64,000 nucleotides of DNA. Origin: Thalassospira sp. MCCC 1A03138. Lineage in GTDB: Bacteria > Pseudomonadota > Alphaproteobacteria > Rhodospirillales > Thalassospiraceae. The stretch's first letter is position 1; each line of letters opens with the position of its first letter. A model generated the notes under the pieces. The model was not told the origin of the DNA. It searched no databases and saw only the letters and a program-made list of their open reading frames with translations. The stretch spans positions 124,001-188,000 of the forward strand of contig NZ_JFJY01000006.1 in assembly GCF_002115785.1 (NCBI RefSeq), given 5' to 3'. Shown one piece after another: positions 27,732 through 36,425 of this stretch. Both the position numbers and the translations under genes were made by a program.

Positions 27732-29910
27732 AATTGTGGCTCCGCAAATTTGAGACGACCAATGACCAGCGGCGATCAAACGCCCAGCGGTCAAGACGAT
27801 GCGAAAGTGCCTCCCAGGCGGGGGCGCTTGTTATCGATTGTTCGCTCCCCAGGACTTCGATTTCCGGAATCCACCATGAAGCCGTTCCGCCCATGCGCAG
27901 TTTCAGCGCAAGGTCGAGCCCCTTTTCCGACGGGCCAATATAGCCACGAGTAAAACCGTTTATGTCTTCGAATGCCTTGCGCGGCATGATGCAGCATTCC
28001 GGGGTTCCGGCACTGACTTCGGTCGGTTCGGCGTCGGCCAAAACGGCACGAGGATAACCGACATAACGATCCGACAGATACTGTCCGTCGACATCGCCCT
28101 CGATCCAGGTGCCTGCCCAACGGACGGAATCATCTTCAAACAAGATCGTCGGACAGACGACGCATTTGCTGCCGCGTTTGCGATAAGCCGCCAGCAATGG
28201 CTCGAACCAGCCTGTGTCATGCGGCAGGATGTGTGCTGACACCAACGCGATTGTTTCGGAATTCGTTGCAGCAACGCCAACCTCAAGCGCATCGCAGAAA
28301 TCTTCGACACCCTCGGCAAAAACGATGCGGACATTAAGTTTGTAAAAGGCCGCCAGCCTCATCATGTCACTGCCGACCTGATCAAAACTTTCGGCGGGGC
28401 CTGCAATCACAATCGGCAGATGGCGCGTGACCTCATCAAGGCCAAGCAAGGCAATAGTGACACCGATATCGCTAATCGTGTCGTCAACACCAACGATCAG
28501 GGCAACTGGCGCGTCTTCATCGAAATTGCCGATATCATGGGTATCGATAGCAAACGGGCTTTGCGCCGTCATGTTCTGTAACATCGGGCCAAACTGTCGT
28601 TCGATGCTGTTTGATGCCGTAACCGAACGTGGATCAAGGGACGGCAGAACCCGCGACAATGCCTGTCGCGCCGACGCACGGGTCGGGTTTAGCGGGCAAT
28701 AGGCCGGGAACGCGTCGGATATGGCCAGTTCCAGATAAACCGGCTGATCGGATGACGGTGTATCTTCCAGCGGACAGAACACCAGAAAACCATGGCTGTT
28801 ACGTGCCGGGTTAAGCCCCGAAAACATCGGATCGTTCAGAAATGCATTGGTAACGTCGGGCCGTGACTGCCGGGTCCAGCGATCATCAATCCGAACCGCT
28901 TCACCGCCAACGCGCAACATGACGGCTTCAACCGCACGATCAGGGTCAAGCATCCAGCCCGATACCAGAATACCACTGCCTTCTATCACCAACGAAAAGT
29001 CGATCCCGATCCGCACCGGACGATCCAGTTCGGAAACAGTATCGCGACCATCAAAGCGATGGGCTGCCATCCGGATTTGCGCAAGGATGTTATCGGGCGC
29101 CTTCACCCGATCCAGAACAGAACGGATATGCGCAGGAACGTCTTGCAAGGCAACCAGCACGCGCTGCTGATAAACCTCGATCGAGAACCAGCCATCACGG
29201 CCACGGAAATAAACGCGCTGCAACTTGCTCGGATTGATCTTGGTGTCGCCAGCCATAAGCCCGGTAACGCCCGATGCATGTTCACCAAGATCATCGCGTT
29301 GAAATTCAGCACTGGTCAGTTCGGCAAGAACCGGACCTTCGTCTATCGCGATCACGCGGGTGCGGCCGGTCGGGAAATTGCTCGACCAGCCCTGAATGTA
29401 AATATCGCCTTCTTCCAGACCGCCCAGAACTTCGATAAAGCCGTTGCTTCGTGCAGCAATCCGGACAAGGGCAGCCACAGTGCGCAAACGCTTCTTGTTC
29501 GGGTTGCCAGCCAGAAGCGCTTCGATAACCCCGTCAATCACGGTCGCGAATGCCGACCCGGATTGCTCGGCCACCGCAGATAGAATGGATTCAAGTCCCT
29601 GCGAGCGGCTTTCAATCCGATATTCTCCGGGCTGTCCCGGTGCCTTGAACAGGGCCGTTTTCAATCGGCGTTGCGATACATTCTGCATCGGCAGAAGTGC
29701 TACAAAACCAAAAGCAGCCTCGGGTGGACCATCGGCACGACGCCAGCTGATGATTGATGCCTGAACCTTGGCATCGGATTGACCGTTCAGGAATACATCG
29801 ATTGTCGCGGGCATCGCAGCACCGACACCCGCCATAAGCGCAAGCCCGTCATCGACCAAAGCGGCCACAACGGTCCTGCCGTCCAGCGGCATTCCAGACG
29901 GTTCAGTCAT
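27718..29910 (-). CDS. Large modular protein with C-terminal degenerate GT-A domain
   Basis: A 730-residue protein related in layout to the 32975-35227 product. The first about 300 residues are not recognised. Around residues 305-400 there is a beta-sandwich-like module with SGWMLDPDRAVEAVMLRVGGEA (the GWxxDP motif). The last about 250 residues resemble a GT2 GT-A fold (VALIVGVDDTISDIGVTIALLGLDE, VVCPTILFEDDSVRWAGTW, IMPRKAFEDINGF). Where the paralogue has LNSDVIP this one has VSAHILP, so the metal-binding acid appears lost and activity is doubtful. It sits upstream of a GT4 gene with which it overlaps. Confidence 0.65.
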   Translation of the reverse strand: MTEPSGMPLDGRTVVAALVDDGLALMAGVGAAMPATIDVFLNGQSDAKVQASIISWRRADGPPEAAFGFVALLPMQNVSQRRLKTALFKAPGQPGEYRIESRSQGLESILSAVAEQSGSAFATVIDGVIEALLAGNPNKKRLRTVAALVRIAARSNGFIEVLGGLEEGDIYIQGWSSNFPTGRTRVIAIDEGPVLAELTSAEFQRDDLGEHASGVTGLMAGDTKINPSKLQRVYFRGRDGWFSIEVYQQRVLVALQDVPAHIRSVLDRVKAPDNILAQIRMAAHRFDGRDTVSELDRPVRIGIDFSLVIEGSGILVSGWMLDPDRAVEAVMLRVGGEAVRIDDRWTRQSRPDVTNAFLNDPMFSGLNPARNSHGFLVFCPLEDTPSSDQPVYLELAISDAFPAYCPLNPTRASARQALSRVLPSLDPRSVTASNSIERQFGPMLQNMTAQSPFAIDTHDIGNFDEDAPVALIVGVDDTISDIGVTIALLGLDEVTRHLPIVIAGPAESFDQVGSDMMRLAAFYKLNVRIVFAEGVEDFCDALEVGVAATNSETIALVSAHILPHDTGWFEPLLAAYRKRGSKCVVCPTILFEDDSVRWAGTWIEGDVDGQYLSDRYVGYPRAVLADAEPTEVSAGTPECCIMPRKAFEDINGFTRGYIGPSEKGLDLALKLRMGGTASWWIPEIEVLGSEQSITSAPAWEALSHRLDRWAFDRRWSLVVSNLRSHNYAVD

Positions 29911-29971
29911 GCCCTGCCCTCCTTGTCATTTCTTGTGATTGTGAATTGAAAAACAGTGCAGCCCGCCCGAA

Positions 29972-30000
29972 CGGCAACGTCATTACAAATGACGGTGCCG
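29972..30000. repeat. Hairpin in the 159-bp gap inside the glycan locus
   Basis: CGGCAACGTCATT and AATGACGGTGCCG are inverted with a 3-base loop (one mismatch). It lies between the stop at 30070 and the start at 29910 on the minus strand. No T-run follows on the minus strand, so it may act as mRNA stabiliser or attenuator rather than terminator. It is the largest break within the lower part of the locus. Confidence 0.4.
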
Positions 30001-30069
30001 AAAAATCCGCGCTGCCTGTACTTTCGAGCAATTCGCGATGATTGGTGGCCTTTGTCATGACGCCCTGCC

Positions 30070-30852
30070 TCACCAAACCATTGCGCCGACAGAAAGCCCG
30101 ACCGTCACACCAATCAGGCAGGACAGCACAAGAAGCGGCGTTTTCAGATCGTTGCGATGCCGCTCGGTCAATACGGAAAGACGTTCGTCAAATCCGCCAA
30201 GTGACTTGTCGAAGCGAACCAGGAAAACTTCGAGCTCCTCAACACGACGGGTTAGTTCGTCCTGCCCGCTACGAACAAGCTTCACACCGGCCTCGATCCC
30301 GTCATCGGCGGACGCCAGTTCATCCATGCGCTTGGATGCATCAACAAGGCGCTTGGCGGCTTCACGCTGACCATTTTGCAAAATGTGCTGAGCCGCCAGC
30401 AAACGATCAAGCCGGTCCAGAATTTTCGAAAGCGGCGCGTTGACGGCCGATTGCGCCTGTTGTTCGCTTTGCGACGGAATGCGCAACTCGATCTGATCGC
30501 CGGTTTCAGGCGCAATCGCGAAAACGCTAACATTTTCAACACTTGCCAAGGCGGCTTCGGGGAGCTCCACCTCAAATGCGTGGGCACCGTCGCCTATGCC
30601 ATTACGGCGCAGGTCGACACGCTCGTTTTCGGCCTTCATACGCAACAAGGTATGCCCGTTCAGACGAACGATAACTTCGATGCGCGCATCCGGACGTTCC
30701 GGGCACCAGACCCAGCCAAACAACCGTTGACGGTCAATGGCATCAACGCGTCCCTCGACTGTCGGGATCGCCGGTTCGACGTCGTTTTTTGCCGCATCAT
30801 TGGCAACGGGCTTTGCAGATGTTTCTGATAGGTCTTTCTGGGCAATCGCCAT
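30070..30852 (-). CDS. Membrane-anchored coiled-coil protein with GW module
   Basis: A 260-residue protein not assigned to a known family. Residues 30-125 form a module with VDAIDRQRLFGWVWCPERPDA, which shares the GWxWxP pattern of the beta-sandwich domains in neighbouring large glycosyltransferases. Residues 140-225 are polar and helical, with heptad-like spacing (LDRLDRLLAAQHIL, LTRRVEELEVFLVRF). A single hydrophobic helix near 238-260 ends the protein (VLSCLIGVTVGLSVGAMVW), so it is tail-anchored with most of its mass in the cytoplasm. A scaffold for the glycan enzymes would fit, but this is inference. Confidence 0.6.
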   Translation of the reverse strand: MAIAQKDLSETSAKPVANDAAKNDVEPAIPTVEGRVDAIDRQRLFGWVWCPERPDARIEVIVRLNGHTLLRMKAENERVDLRRNGIGDGAHAFEVELPEAALASVENVSVFAIAPETGDQIELRIPSQSEQQAQSAVNAPLSKILDRLDRLLAAQHILQNGQREAAKRLVDASKRMDELASADDGIEAGVKLVRSGQDELTRRVEELEVFLVRFDKSLGGFDERLSVLTERHRNDLKTPLLVLSCLIGVTVGLSVGAMVW

Positions 30853-30873
30853 GAATACCTCCTTTTATCTGTA

Positions 30874-32136
30874 TCAGGCCGCGACGAAATCAGGACGGAT
30901 CATCTTGCGAAACAGCACAAGATGCTTTTGCGCGACATGATCGATACCGGCTGGCGGACGCACATGCCCCGACAGCTTCTTCCAGAGTTTCGGATTGGTG
31001 GCGCAGTCCTTCATCACGCGGGCAAGATCGGCCGGATCATCGGCGCGCACGTGAATGCCGTCATGACCATCGCGGACCATTTCAGCCATGCCGCCGATAC
31101 CGCTTGTGATGACGGGACGGCCATGCTGGAATGCTTCCTGAATGACCAGCGGAGCATTTTCCCACCAGATTGATGGCACAACGATCCAGTCGACACGTGC
31201 CATAAGTTCGGGAATATCAGCCCGTTCATAGGCCCCCATACGGTGGACTTTCGAACCGGTTGCATCAAAAAGACCATCAATCTTTTCATTAAAGGCAACC
31301 GTCTGGAACGGTGCCCCGCCGTGAATACGCAATTCAAAATCGACATCATCGGCGGCCAGCTTCTGACTGGCTTCCAGCAGGACATCCGCCCCCTTCCATG
31401 GGTTCAGATTGCCGAAATAGCCAAACACATTTGGCATCCCGGCCCCCATATCGCGTTTGGGTGCGGCGGGTACGGACGGGCGGCCATTATGCATGACTTC
31501 GATCTTTGCCGGGTCAATTCCCCAATCGACATAGCGATCACGCAGGAACGCGCTGGGAGACAGAAATCGATCGACAACGCGAAGATGATTGCGCAGATTG
31601 ACCGTGCGCATTGAAAACCGTTCCGGCGCAATGCCATCAAGACCGCAACGTTTGCCAATCCGGTCCGCTTCCAGATAACGCTGACGGGTCCCGCGATGGA
31701 TCATCAGTCCGTCATTGGGGCAGATCGGATAATAGTCGTGCAACGTCATAACGATCTGGCAATGCGGCAGAACCCGCCGAATCAGCATCGGCAACTCGAT
31801 CCCCCAAAGAACCAGATGATGAATGTGCACCACATCAGGGTCCCAGGTTTTCAGCAATTCTGTAAAGTTCGGCGCAACGGCATAAAGATCCGTCTGCGAC
31901 ATGTTGAACCGGTCAAAATGCCCGGCCCAGAACAACATTTCATCACCGGCATCATTGATCGCCTGAAAGCTGGTGCCCGGGCGACGTTCACGATGGATAT
32001 CGTTGGTCGCGCCAATGAAAATGGCTTCGCATCCTGCCCGCTTATAGGCATTAAACAAATCGTGGGCGAAAATCTCGGTGCCGCCGGGATGCAAATCGGG
32101 ATGATTATGAGCCAGAACCATGATGCGCGGGTTCAT
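30874..32136 (-). CDS. Glycosyltransferase family 4
   Basis: A 420-residue GT-B enzyme. It opens MVLAHNHPDLHPGGTEIFAHDL and has the donor domain FGYFGNLNPWKGADVLLEASQ and SIWWENAPLVIQEAFQHGRPVI, with EX7E in ENAPLVIQE, followed by GIGGMAEMVRDG. It resembles the GT4 at 26409-27731 throughout and includes a comparable ICPNDGLM segment. It overlaps the methyltransferase gene by 4 bp (ATGA). Role: addition of one sugar of the glycan repeat. Confidence 0.85.
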   Translation of the reverse strand: MNPRIMVLAHNHPDLHPGGTEIFAHDLFNAYKRAGCEAIFIGATNDIHRERRPGTSFQAINDAGDEMLFWAGHFDRFNMSQTDLYAVAPNFTELLKTWDPDVVHIHHLVLWGIELPMLIRRVLPHCQIVMTLHDYYPICPNDGLMIHRGTRQRYLEADRIGKRCGLDGIAPERFSMRTVNLRNHLRVVDRFLSPSAFLRDRYVDWGIDPAKIEVMHNGRPSVPAAPKRDMGAGMPNVFGYFGNLNPWKGADVLLEASQKLAADDVDFELRIHGGAPFQTVAFNEKIDGLFDATGSKVHRMGAYERADIPELMARVDWIVVPSIWWENAPLVIQEAFQHGRPVITSGIGGMAEMVRDGHDGIHVRADDPADLARVMKDCATNPKLWKKLSGHVRPPAGIDHVAQKHLVLFRKMIRPDFVAA

Positions 32137-32978
32137 GCGTTCCTCCGCGGTTTTTCTGCAATCAGGAAGTCCTGGTAATGATCGGCCTGATCACCGTGCC
32201 AGGTTCCGAAACTTTTGGATTTCAGGGTAAATCCGGCGGCACTCATCGCGCCGTCGATGAAACCATCATCAAAGCCGACGGCCGCCATCGGGTTTTCACC
32301 CTTAAGATGCCAGCACGGCTGGTTTTCAAGTCTCTCAAGACTGGTCAAACGCGGGTCGCAGCCGGGATATGAAAGTTCCTGAGGATCACGAATGATAAAG
32401 GCCGTTAGAAACAGCTTCCCGCCCGGGCGCAGCACGCGGAACACCTCGGCGCAATAGGTTTCGATTTCTTCAGGCGGCAAGTGGGTTGCCACCGAGATCA
32501 TTGCGGTGAAATCGAATGCACCATCCTGAAAAGGCAACCGCATGCCACGCCCGCCGATGGATCCTTCGGGATTATACAGCGCGTTTTTGACGTCCTGCGT
32601 CTGGAAACCAAAATTTGGATAAGCGGGTGAAATCGTGCGCTTGCACCATTCAATCCCGTTTGCAACCGGGTCAACGCCTTCGTAGATCGCATTGGACGCA
32701 TCAAGATACTGGGTCAATGGCACCGCCATCCGCCCGATGCCGCACCCGATATCAAGCACATCATGATCAGGCATAAGGTCCGCCCGACGGACAAAATGCC
32801 CCAGAAATTCGGCACCGATGGCACGATAGTCGCCATCGCCGACAAAAACGGCTTCTTCGGGCGGTACCGGCAGAAAATGATTGGAGATGATCTGCTCGCA
32901 AAGCCAGTCCAGATGCTGTTCGCTTTTGGCGCCGAGCACCGGTTCATCATGGTTGGAAAATGCCAGAACCTGGCTCAT
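32133..32978 (-). CDS. SAM-dependent class I methyltransferase
   Basis: A 281-residue Rossmann-fold methyltransferase. Motif I is VLDIGCGIGRMAVPL near residue 76, an acidic EGVDPVANG follows at motif II, and FDFTAMISVATHLPPEEI near 157 matches the post-I region of the Methyltransf_11/25 group. It is translationally linked by 4-bp overlaps to genes on both sides. In this setting it probably methylates a sugar or capping group of the glycan, but the substrate is not shown by the sequence. Confidence 0.85.
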   Translation of the reverse strand: MSQVLAFSNHDEPVLGAKSEQHLDWLCEQIISNHFLPVPPEEAVFVGDGDYRAIGAEFLGHFVRRADLMPDHDVLDIGCGIGRMAVPLTQYLDASNAIYEGVDPVANGIEWCKRTISPAYPNFGFQTQDVKNALYNPEGSIGGRGMRLPFQDGAFDFTAMISVATHLPPEEIETYCAEVFRVLRPGGKLFLTAFIIRDPQELSYPGCDPRLTSLERLENQPCWHLKGENPMAAVGFDDGFIDGAMSAAGFTLKSKSFGTWHGDQADHYQDFLIAEKPRRNA

Positions 32979-35227
32979 GCCGCTTCTCCTTGATCATCTT
33001 CATCCGAAACACGGTTGTACGGCCGGTTCTGTGGAACATCGTTTTTGTGGAAATCCTCGAGCATGTCCGACCAACGCGAGGCATGAAGCCAGGCGTTGTA
33101 TTGTGTCGCCACACCGAGCATGTAATCGGTGTGGGTCGATATCGACTTGCGCTCGAAATGATAAAGGCTGGCGTCAGGTACATATTTAATATCGAAATCG
33201 GCCTTGCGGATTTTGAGGCAAAGGTCGCTGTCCTCGTAATCGCCGATCACGTAATCTTCGGTAAAGCCACCGACATCATTGAACGTGCCGCGATGCAACA
33301 GCATGCAGGCCCCGGTGACCCCCGGAACGGATCGTTCAACATTGGCGTCACGGAACTGATCGGGCAGCCCTTTATAGAAATGATGGTTCAGCCATTGTCC
33401 GCGTTCATTGCGGGCAAAATACATTCCGGCATGCTGCAACGAACCATCTTCAAACAGAAGCTTAGGCCCGACCGCAGCAACATCCTGCGGACCGCCCATT
33501 TTTGAGGCCATCAATTCCAGCCAGCCAATCTGATAGGGAATGACATCCGAATTAAGCATCGCGATCAGGTCTGACCGAGCCTGTTCGGCACCTGAATTGC
33601 AGGCCCGCGCATACCCCCCATTTCGGGTCATGACCACCAGACGCATCGGCATGTCATATAGCAGATGCAACCCACGCAGCAGATGTTCGCACTCTTCTGC
33701 CTGTTCCGGAGAATCCAGAACGTAAATCACTTCGCAATATCGTGAAATCCAAGGGTCACAGGCAAAGGCACCAACCTGGGCACGCAGGAAATCGAGCACC
33801 CGATACAGCGGCACAACAATCGAAACAGCGGGCTCTTTAAGCTGCTCACCAAACTCGATGGTTCGATCCGTTTTGGCAGCAGCAAGCAATTTCTGCTGCA
33901 AATCACCAATGACCGGAGCTAGACAGTTTTCAATGATCTCGTCAGTCAGGTGCTGCGGTGGGACCGCACGCAGGATACGTGCCCGCGCCTCTGCCGGGTC
34001 AATGGGCTGGGCAGTCGGCACCATCAGATGACGGCTGCCCGACGTCAGCCGCATCAAGCTGCGCGGTTGAAGGATCGGTACCTGGCTTTGAATGTCACGA
34101 TAAAACCCGACAAACCCGGTGGCCGAAACCGTTCGGTCGTCATCCATGACGTTCCCGGCATAGCGATAAAAACCATCGCCGAATGGATGGGCTGTGCCCT
34201 TGCTGTCAAGAATATCGATGCTGGCGATCATTTCAGCCGGATCACGATACCAGCCGCCAATCAGGGTACCACGCGCAGTGGTTACGGCAAGGTCGACCTC
34301 ACCACTGGGCAAGCCACCGCCACCCGTAACCCGCTGGCTTGAAAGAGGACAGCGTAGCTGGAATTCAAGCGCGGCCTTTCTGGCCTTGGTATCGCCACGC
34401 GCCATTGCGCCAATGATATATTCGCGCAGATCGGCATCGGATTTGCCGCGCGCCAGCCACCATCGCGACAACGAGGGCAAAACTGGCGTCGCCGCCAGAT
34501 GGCGAATGGCCAGCGCGCGTCCGCCGGTCACGACGAGATAGGCACCGTTCTCGGTACCGTCGCGATCAGCGATCATGTAGGTCTGTTTCTTGCCTTGCGG
34601 GCCCTCGCTGCTTTCGTGCGGAGGCACAGGCAGACGGCGGAACCCGAAAGAGGATACGATATAAATCGCTTCGATTTCACCGAACGCCACCGGCAGCCCG
34701 GCCGAGATCAGGATTTGCTGATCGGACAGTTTCGCAACCGCTTTGGCGCGCTGTGGCGCATCGACAATTTCGGAAACCAGTTTATTGAGAAATGCGGTGT
34801 AACTTTTGCTGCGGCGGGTACGAAACATGCTTGCCCACGCACCAAGCAGCGCAGACATAAGAGACAAGCGTCCAGATGGCGTCACGTCTTCAAGCAGAAT
34901 GCTCGCATTGGCGAATTCAAAATCACCTTCCGGATCAATGGTGATTTCATCTTTGCGGCCAAGAGTCCCTGCTTCTGCCAGGAACGAAACCGGTTCGTCC
35001 TTGGGTCGACGGATCAGGCGCAGAAGTCGCGTGCCGCCACCATTAAGCGGCAAACGCAGTGTGGCTTGCGGCGAGATTGCCTTGCCTTCGGTAGTTTCAA
35101 GTTTGGGGACCGCCCACAAGCGGGTCGGCATATCCCAGATCAGAAGCAATGTTTCCGGGTTAAGCAGGCAAACGTCCGGCGCATCACCGGTCGTCCGCAC
35201 GGCATCGGACGAGGCAAATTCAAGCAT
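32975..35227 (-). CDS. Large modular glycosyltransferase family 2 protein
   Basis: A protein of about 750 residues. The frame is open to 35272, but MLEFASSDAV at 35227 is the more natural start because no ribosome site precedes the first ATG. The N-terminal about 300 residues are not recognised. A GW module follows, with TLIGGWYRDPAEMIASIDIL. The C-terminal about 280 residues form a GT2 GT-A domain: VSIVVPLYRVLDFLRAQV, RNGGYARACNSGAEQA, MLNSDVIP (the DxD-type site), GACMLLHRGTFNDVGGFTEDYVIGDYEDSDLCLK. It overlaps the methyltransferase by 4 bp. It is the first glycan gene downstream of the RTX gene and a paralogue of the 730-residue protein. Confidence 0.8.
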   Translation of the reverse strand: MLEFASSDAVRTTGDAPDVCLLNPETLLLIWDMPTRLWAVPKLETTEGKAISPQATLRLPLNGGGTRLLRLIRRPKDEPVSFLAEAGTLGRKDEITIDPEGDFEFANASILLEDVTPSGRLSLMSALLGAWASMFRTRRSKSYTAFLNKLVSEIVDAPQRAKAVAKLSDQQILISAGLPVAFGEIEAIYIVSSFGFRRLPVPPHESSEGPQGKKQTYMIADRDGTENGAYLVVTGGRALAIRHLAATPVLPSLSRWWLARGKSDADLREYIIGAMARGDTKARKAALEFQLRCPLSSQRVTGGGGLPSGEVDLAVTTARGTLIGGWYRDPAEMIASIDILDSKGTAHPFGDGFYRYAGNVMDDDRTVSATGFVGFYRDIQSQVPILQPRSLMRLTSGSRHLMVPTAQPIDPAEARARILRAVPPQHLTDEIIENCLAPVIGDLQQKLLAAAKTDRTIEFGEQLKEPAVSIVVPLYRVLDFLRAQVGAFACDPWISRYCEVIYVLDSPEQAEECEHLLRGLHLLYDMPMRLVVMTRNGGYARACNSGAEQARSDLIAMLNSDVIPYQIGWLELMASKMGGPQDVAAVGPKLLFEDGSLQHAGMYFARNERGQWLNHHFYKGLPDQFRDANVERSVPGVTGACMLLHRGTFNDVGGFTEDYVIGDYEDSDLCLKIRKADFDIKYVPDASLYHFERKSISTHTDYMLGVATQYNAWLHASRWSDMLEDFHKNDVPQNRPYNRVSDEDDQGEAA

Positions 35228-35296
35228 GGCGATTTTCACTTCACAAGAAGAACGGGGTGACGCCCGCAACATAAGTTGCGGACGCCAGCATTCGGA

Positions 35297-36091
35297 TTAC
35301 TGGACGCTGAAGAAGCTGTCCGGATTGTCCTGGACGTCTTCTGCATCGACATTGTTGAGGGTGATGGAATCCCCATTGCCAAGGTCGATAACAGTGTTGG
35401 CACCAACCTGCGATGCACGCGCGGCAATATCATCGGCACTTTCAATGCCGGTATCATTGATGTTGCTGCTAATGGAAAGCATGTCTTCACCAACCGTGAA
35501 GTCGAGCACGACGTCGTTGCCGCCGCCACCGGTGAAGACAAAGGTATCGCTACCCGAGCCACCGACCAGCAGGTCGTCCCCGGCACCACCGTCAAGGACA
35601 TCGTCCCCGGAGCCGCCAAGCAGGACGTCATTGCCATCGCCACCCTGGAGAACATCGTCCCCAGAACCGCCCAGCAACTGATCGTCGCCTGCACCGCCAA
35701 GCATGATGTCATCGCCGCCACCGCCGACCATAAGATCATCGCCTGCGCCGCCATCAAGGACATCATTGTCCGAACCGCCAAGCAGGGTGTCGTCACCGGC
35801 ACCACCTGACAGTACGTCTTCGCCAGAGCCACCTATCAACAGGTCGCTGCCGGAATCCCCCATCAGCACATCGTCACCCGATCCACCGAACAGGATATCG
35901 TCACCTTCGCCGCCAATCGCGACATCGTTTCCTGCACCGCCGAACAGGACGTCATCGCCCTCTTCGCCAAACAGAACATCGTCATCACCTTGTCCGAAGA
36001 TTGTATCGTCACCGCCACGTCCGAAAATCACGTCGCTGAAACGAGACCCTAGAAGCGCATCATCAAAGGCGCCGCCTTCGAGAGTTGCCAT
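35297..36091 (-). CDS. RTX calcium-binding protein made almost only of nonapeptide repeats
   Basis: A 264-residue secreted protein. Residues 24-185 are 18 uninterrupted nonapeptides of the GGxGxDxLx type (for example [18 protein letters not shown]), and residues 6-23 look like two degenerate copies. Such repeats fold into a parallel beta-roll on binding Ca2+ outside the cell. The C-terminal about 75 residues ([27 protein letters not shown], ending DSFFSVQ) match the uncleaved type I secretion signal region. No enzyme domain is present. AAGGAGG lies 5 bases before the ATG. The adaptor and ATPase for export are encoded just upstream on the same strand. Confidence 0.88.
   Translation of the reverse strand: MATLEGGAFDDALLGSRFSDVIFGRGGDDTIFGQGDDDVLFGEEGDDVLFGGAGNDVAIGGEGDDILFGGSGDDVLMGDSGSDLLIGGSGEDVLSGGAGDDTLLGGSDNDVLDGGAGDDLMVGGGGDDIMLGGAGDDQLLGGSGDDVLQGGDGNDVLLGGSGDDVLDGGAGDDLLVGGSGSDTFVFTGGGGNDVVLDFTVGEDMLSISSNINDTGIESADDIAARASQVGANTVIDLGNGDSITLNNVDAEDVQDNPDSFFSVQ
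35537..36076 (-). repeat. 27-bp tandem coding repeat (RTX nonapeptides)
   Basis: The DNA coding for the 20 RTX nonapeptides. Each unit is 27 bp with GGN GGN NNN GAC GAC cores, and synonymous drift keeps units from being identical. Expect copy-number variation among strains and antisense pseudo-frames without meaning. Confidence 0.85.
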
Positions 36092-36232
36092 GGTATCCTC
36101 CTTCGTGTCCCAACATTATTGACATCGCGGGGGTTATCCCCTCACGAGAGGCTGGCCGTTCCCTCAAGGCAGCTAGAGGCCACCCTGAGATCGGCCACAC
36201 AGCAACCCTATATTCTTTTCTTTTATCTTAGG

Positions 36233-36261
36233 AAGATATTCTCGTGTTTTTATTGTGTCAA
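36233..36261 (-). promoter_or_regulatory. Sigma-70-type promoter of the RTX gene
   Basis: On the minus strand, TTGACA (36261-36256) and TATCTT (36238-36233) are separated by 17 bases. Transcription would begin about 36226, giving a leader of about 135 bases before the RTX start at 36091. Confidence 0.6.
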
Positions 36262-36365
36262 TATTATGGATTAAGGCAAAAATCGCATTACACATCCAGA
36301 TTTATTCAATAAATATTTGTTGTTTGTTTGATTTTTATTTAGTTTTACTTTTGAACAATAATCCA

Positions 36366-36402
36366 AAGAAAAAGGCCGCAGACCTTTCCAGCCCGCGGCC
36401 TT
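36366..36402 (-). terminator. Rho-independent terminator of the type I secretion operon
   Basis: On the minus strand AAGGCCGC and GCGGCCTT form an 8-bp stem with a 15-base loop, followed by TTTTTCTTT. It begins 24 bp after the stop of the hlyD-like gene, separating the secretion genes from the RTX cargo gene. Confidence 0.75.
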
Positions 36403-36425
36403 CGCACCCGCAGTATCAGCAAAAA

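Larger units (their letters stand above)
36092..36425. other. 334-bp AT-rich gap between RTX and hlyD-like genes
   Basis: No gene was seen. It carries the terminator of the secretion operon (36366-36402) and a promoter for the RTX gene (36233-36261). The central 36180-36360 part is markedly more AT-rich than the genes around it. An untranslated leader of about 130 bases is implied. Confidence 0.65.

Noticed and set aside
35276..35809. Regular plus-strand frame opposite the RTX repeats
   Set aside because: Periodic only because the RTX coding repeats are periodic; no independent sign of coding.
35537..36076. CRISPR-like regular spacing
   Set aside because: The 27-bp period has no unique spacers and codes for RTX nonapeptides.
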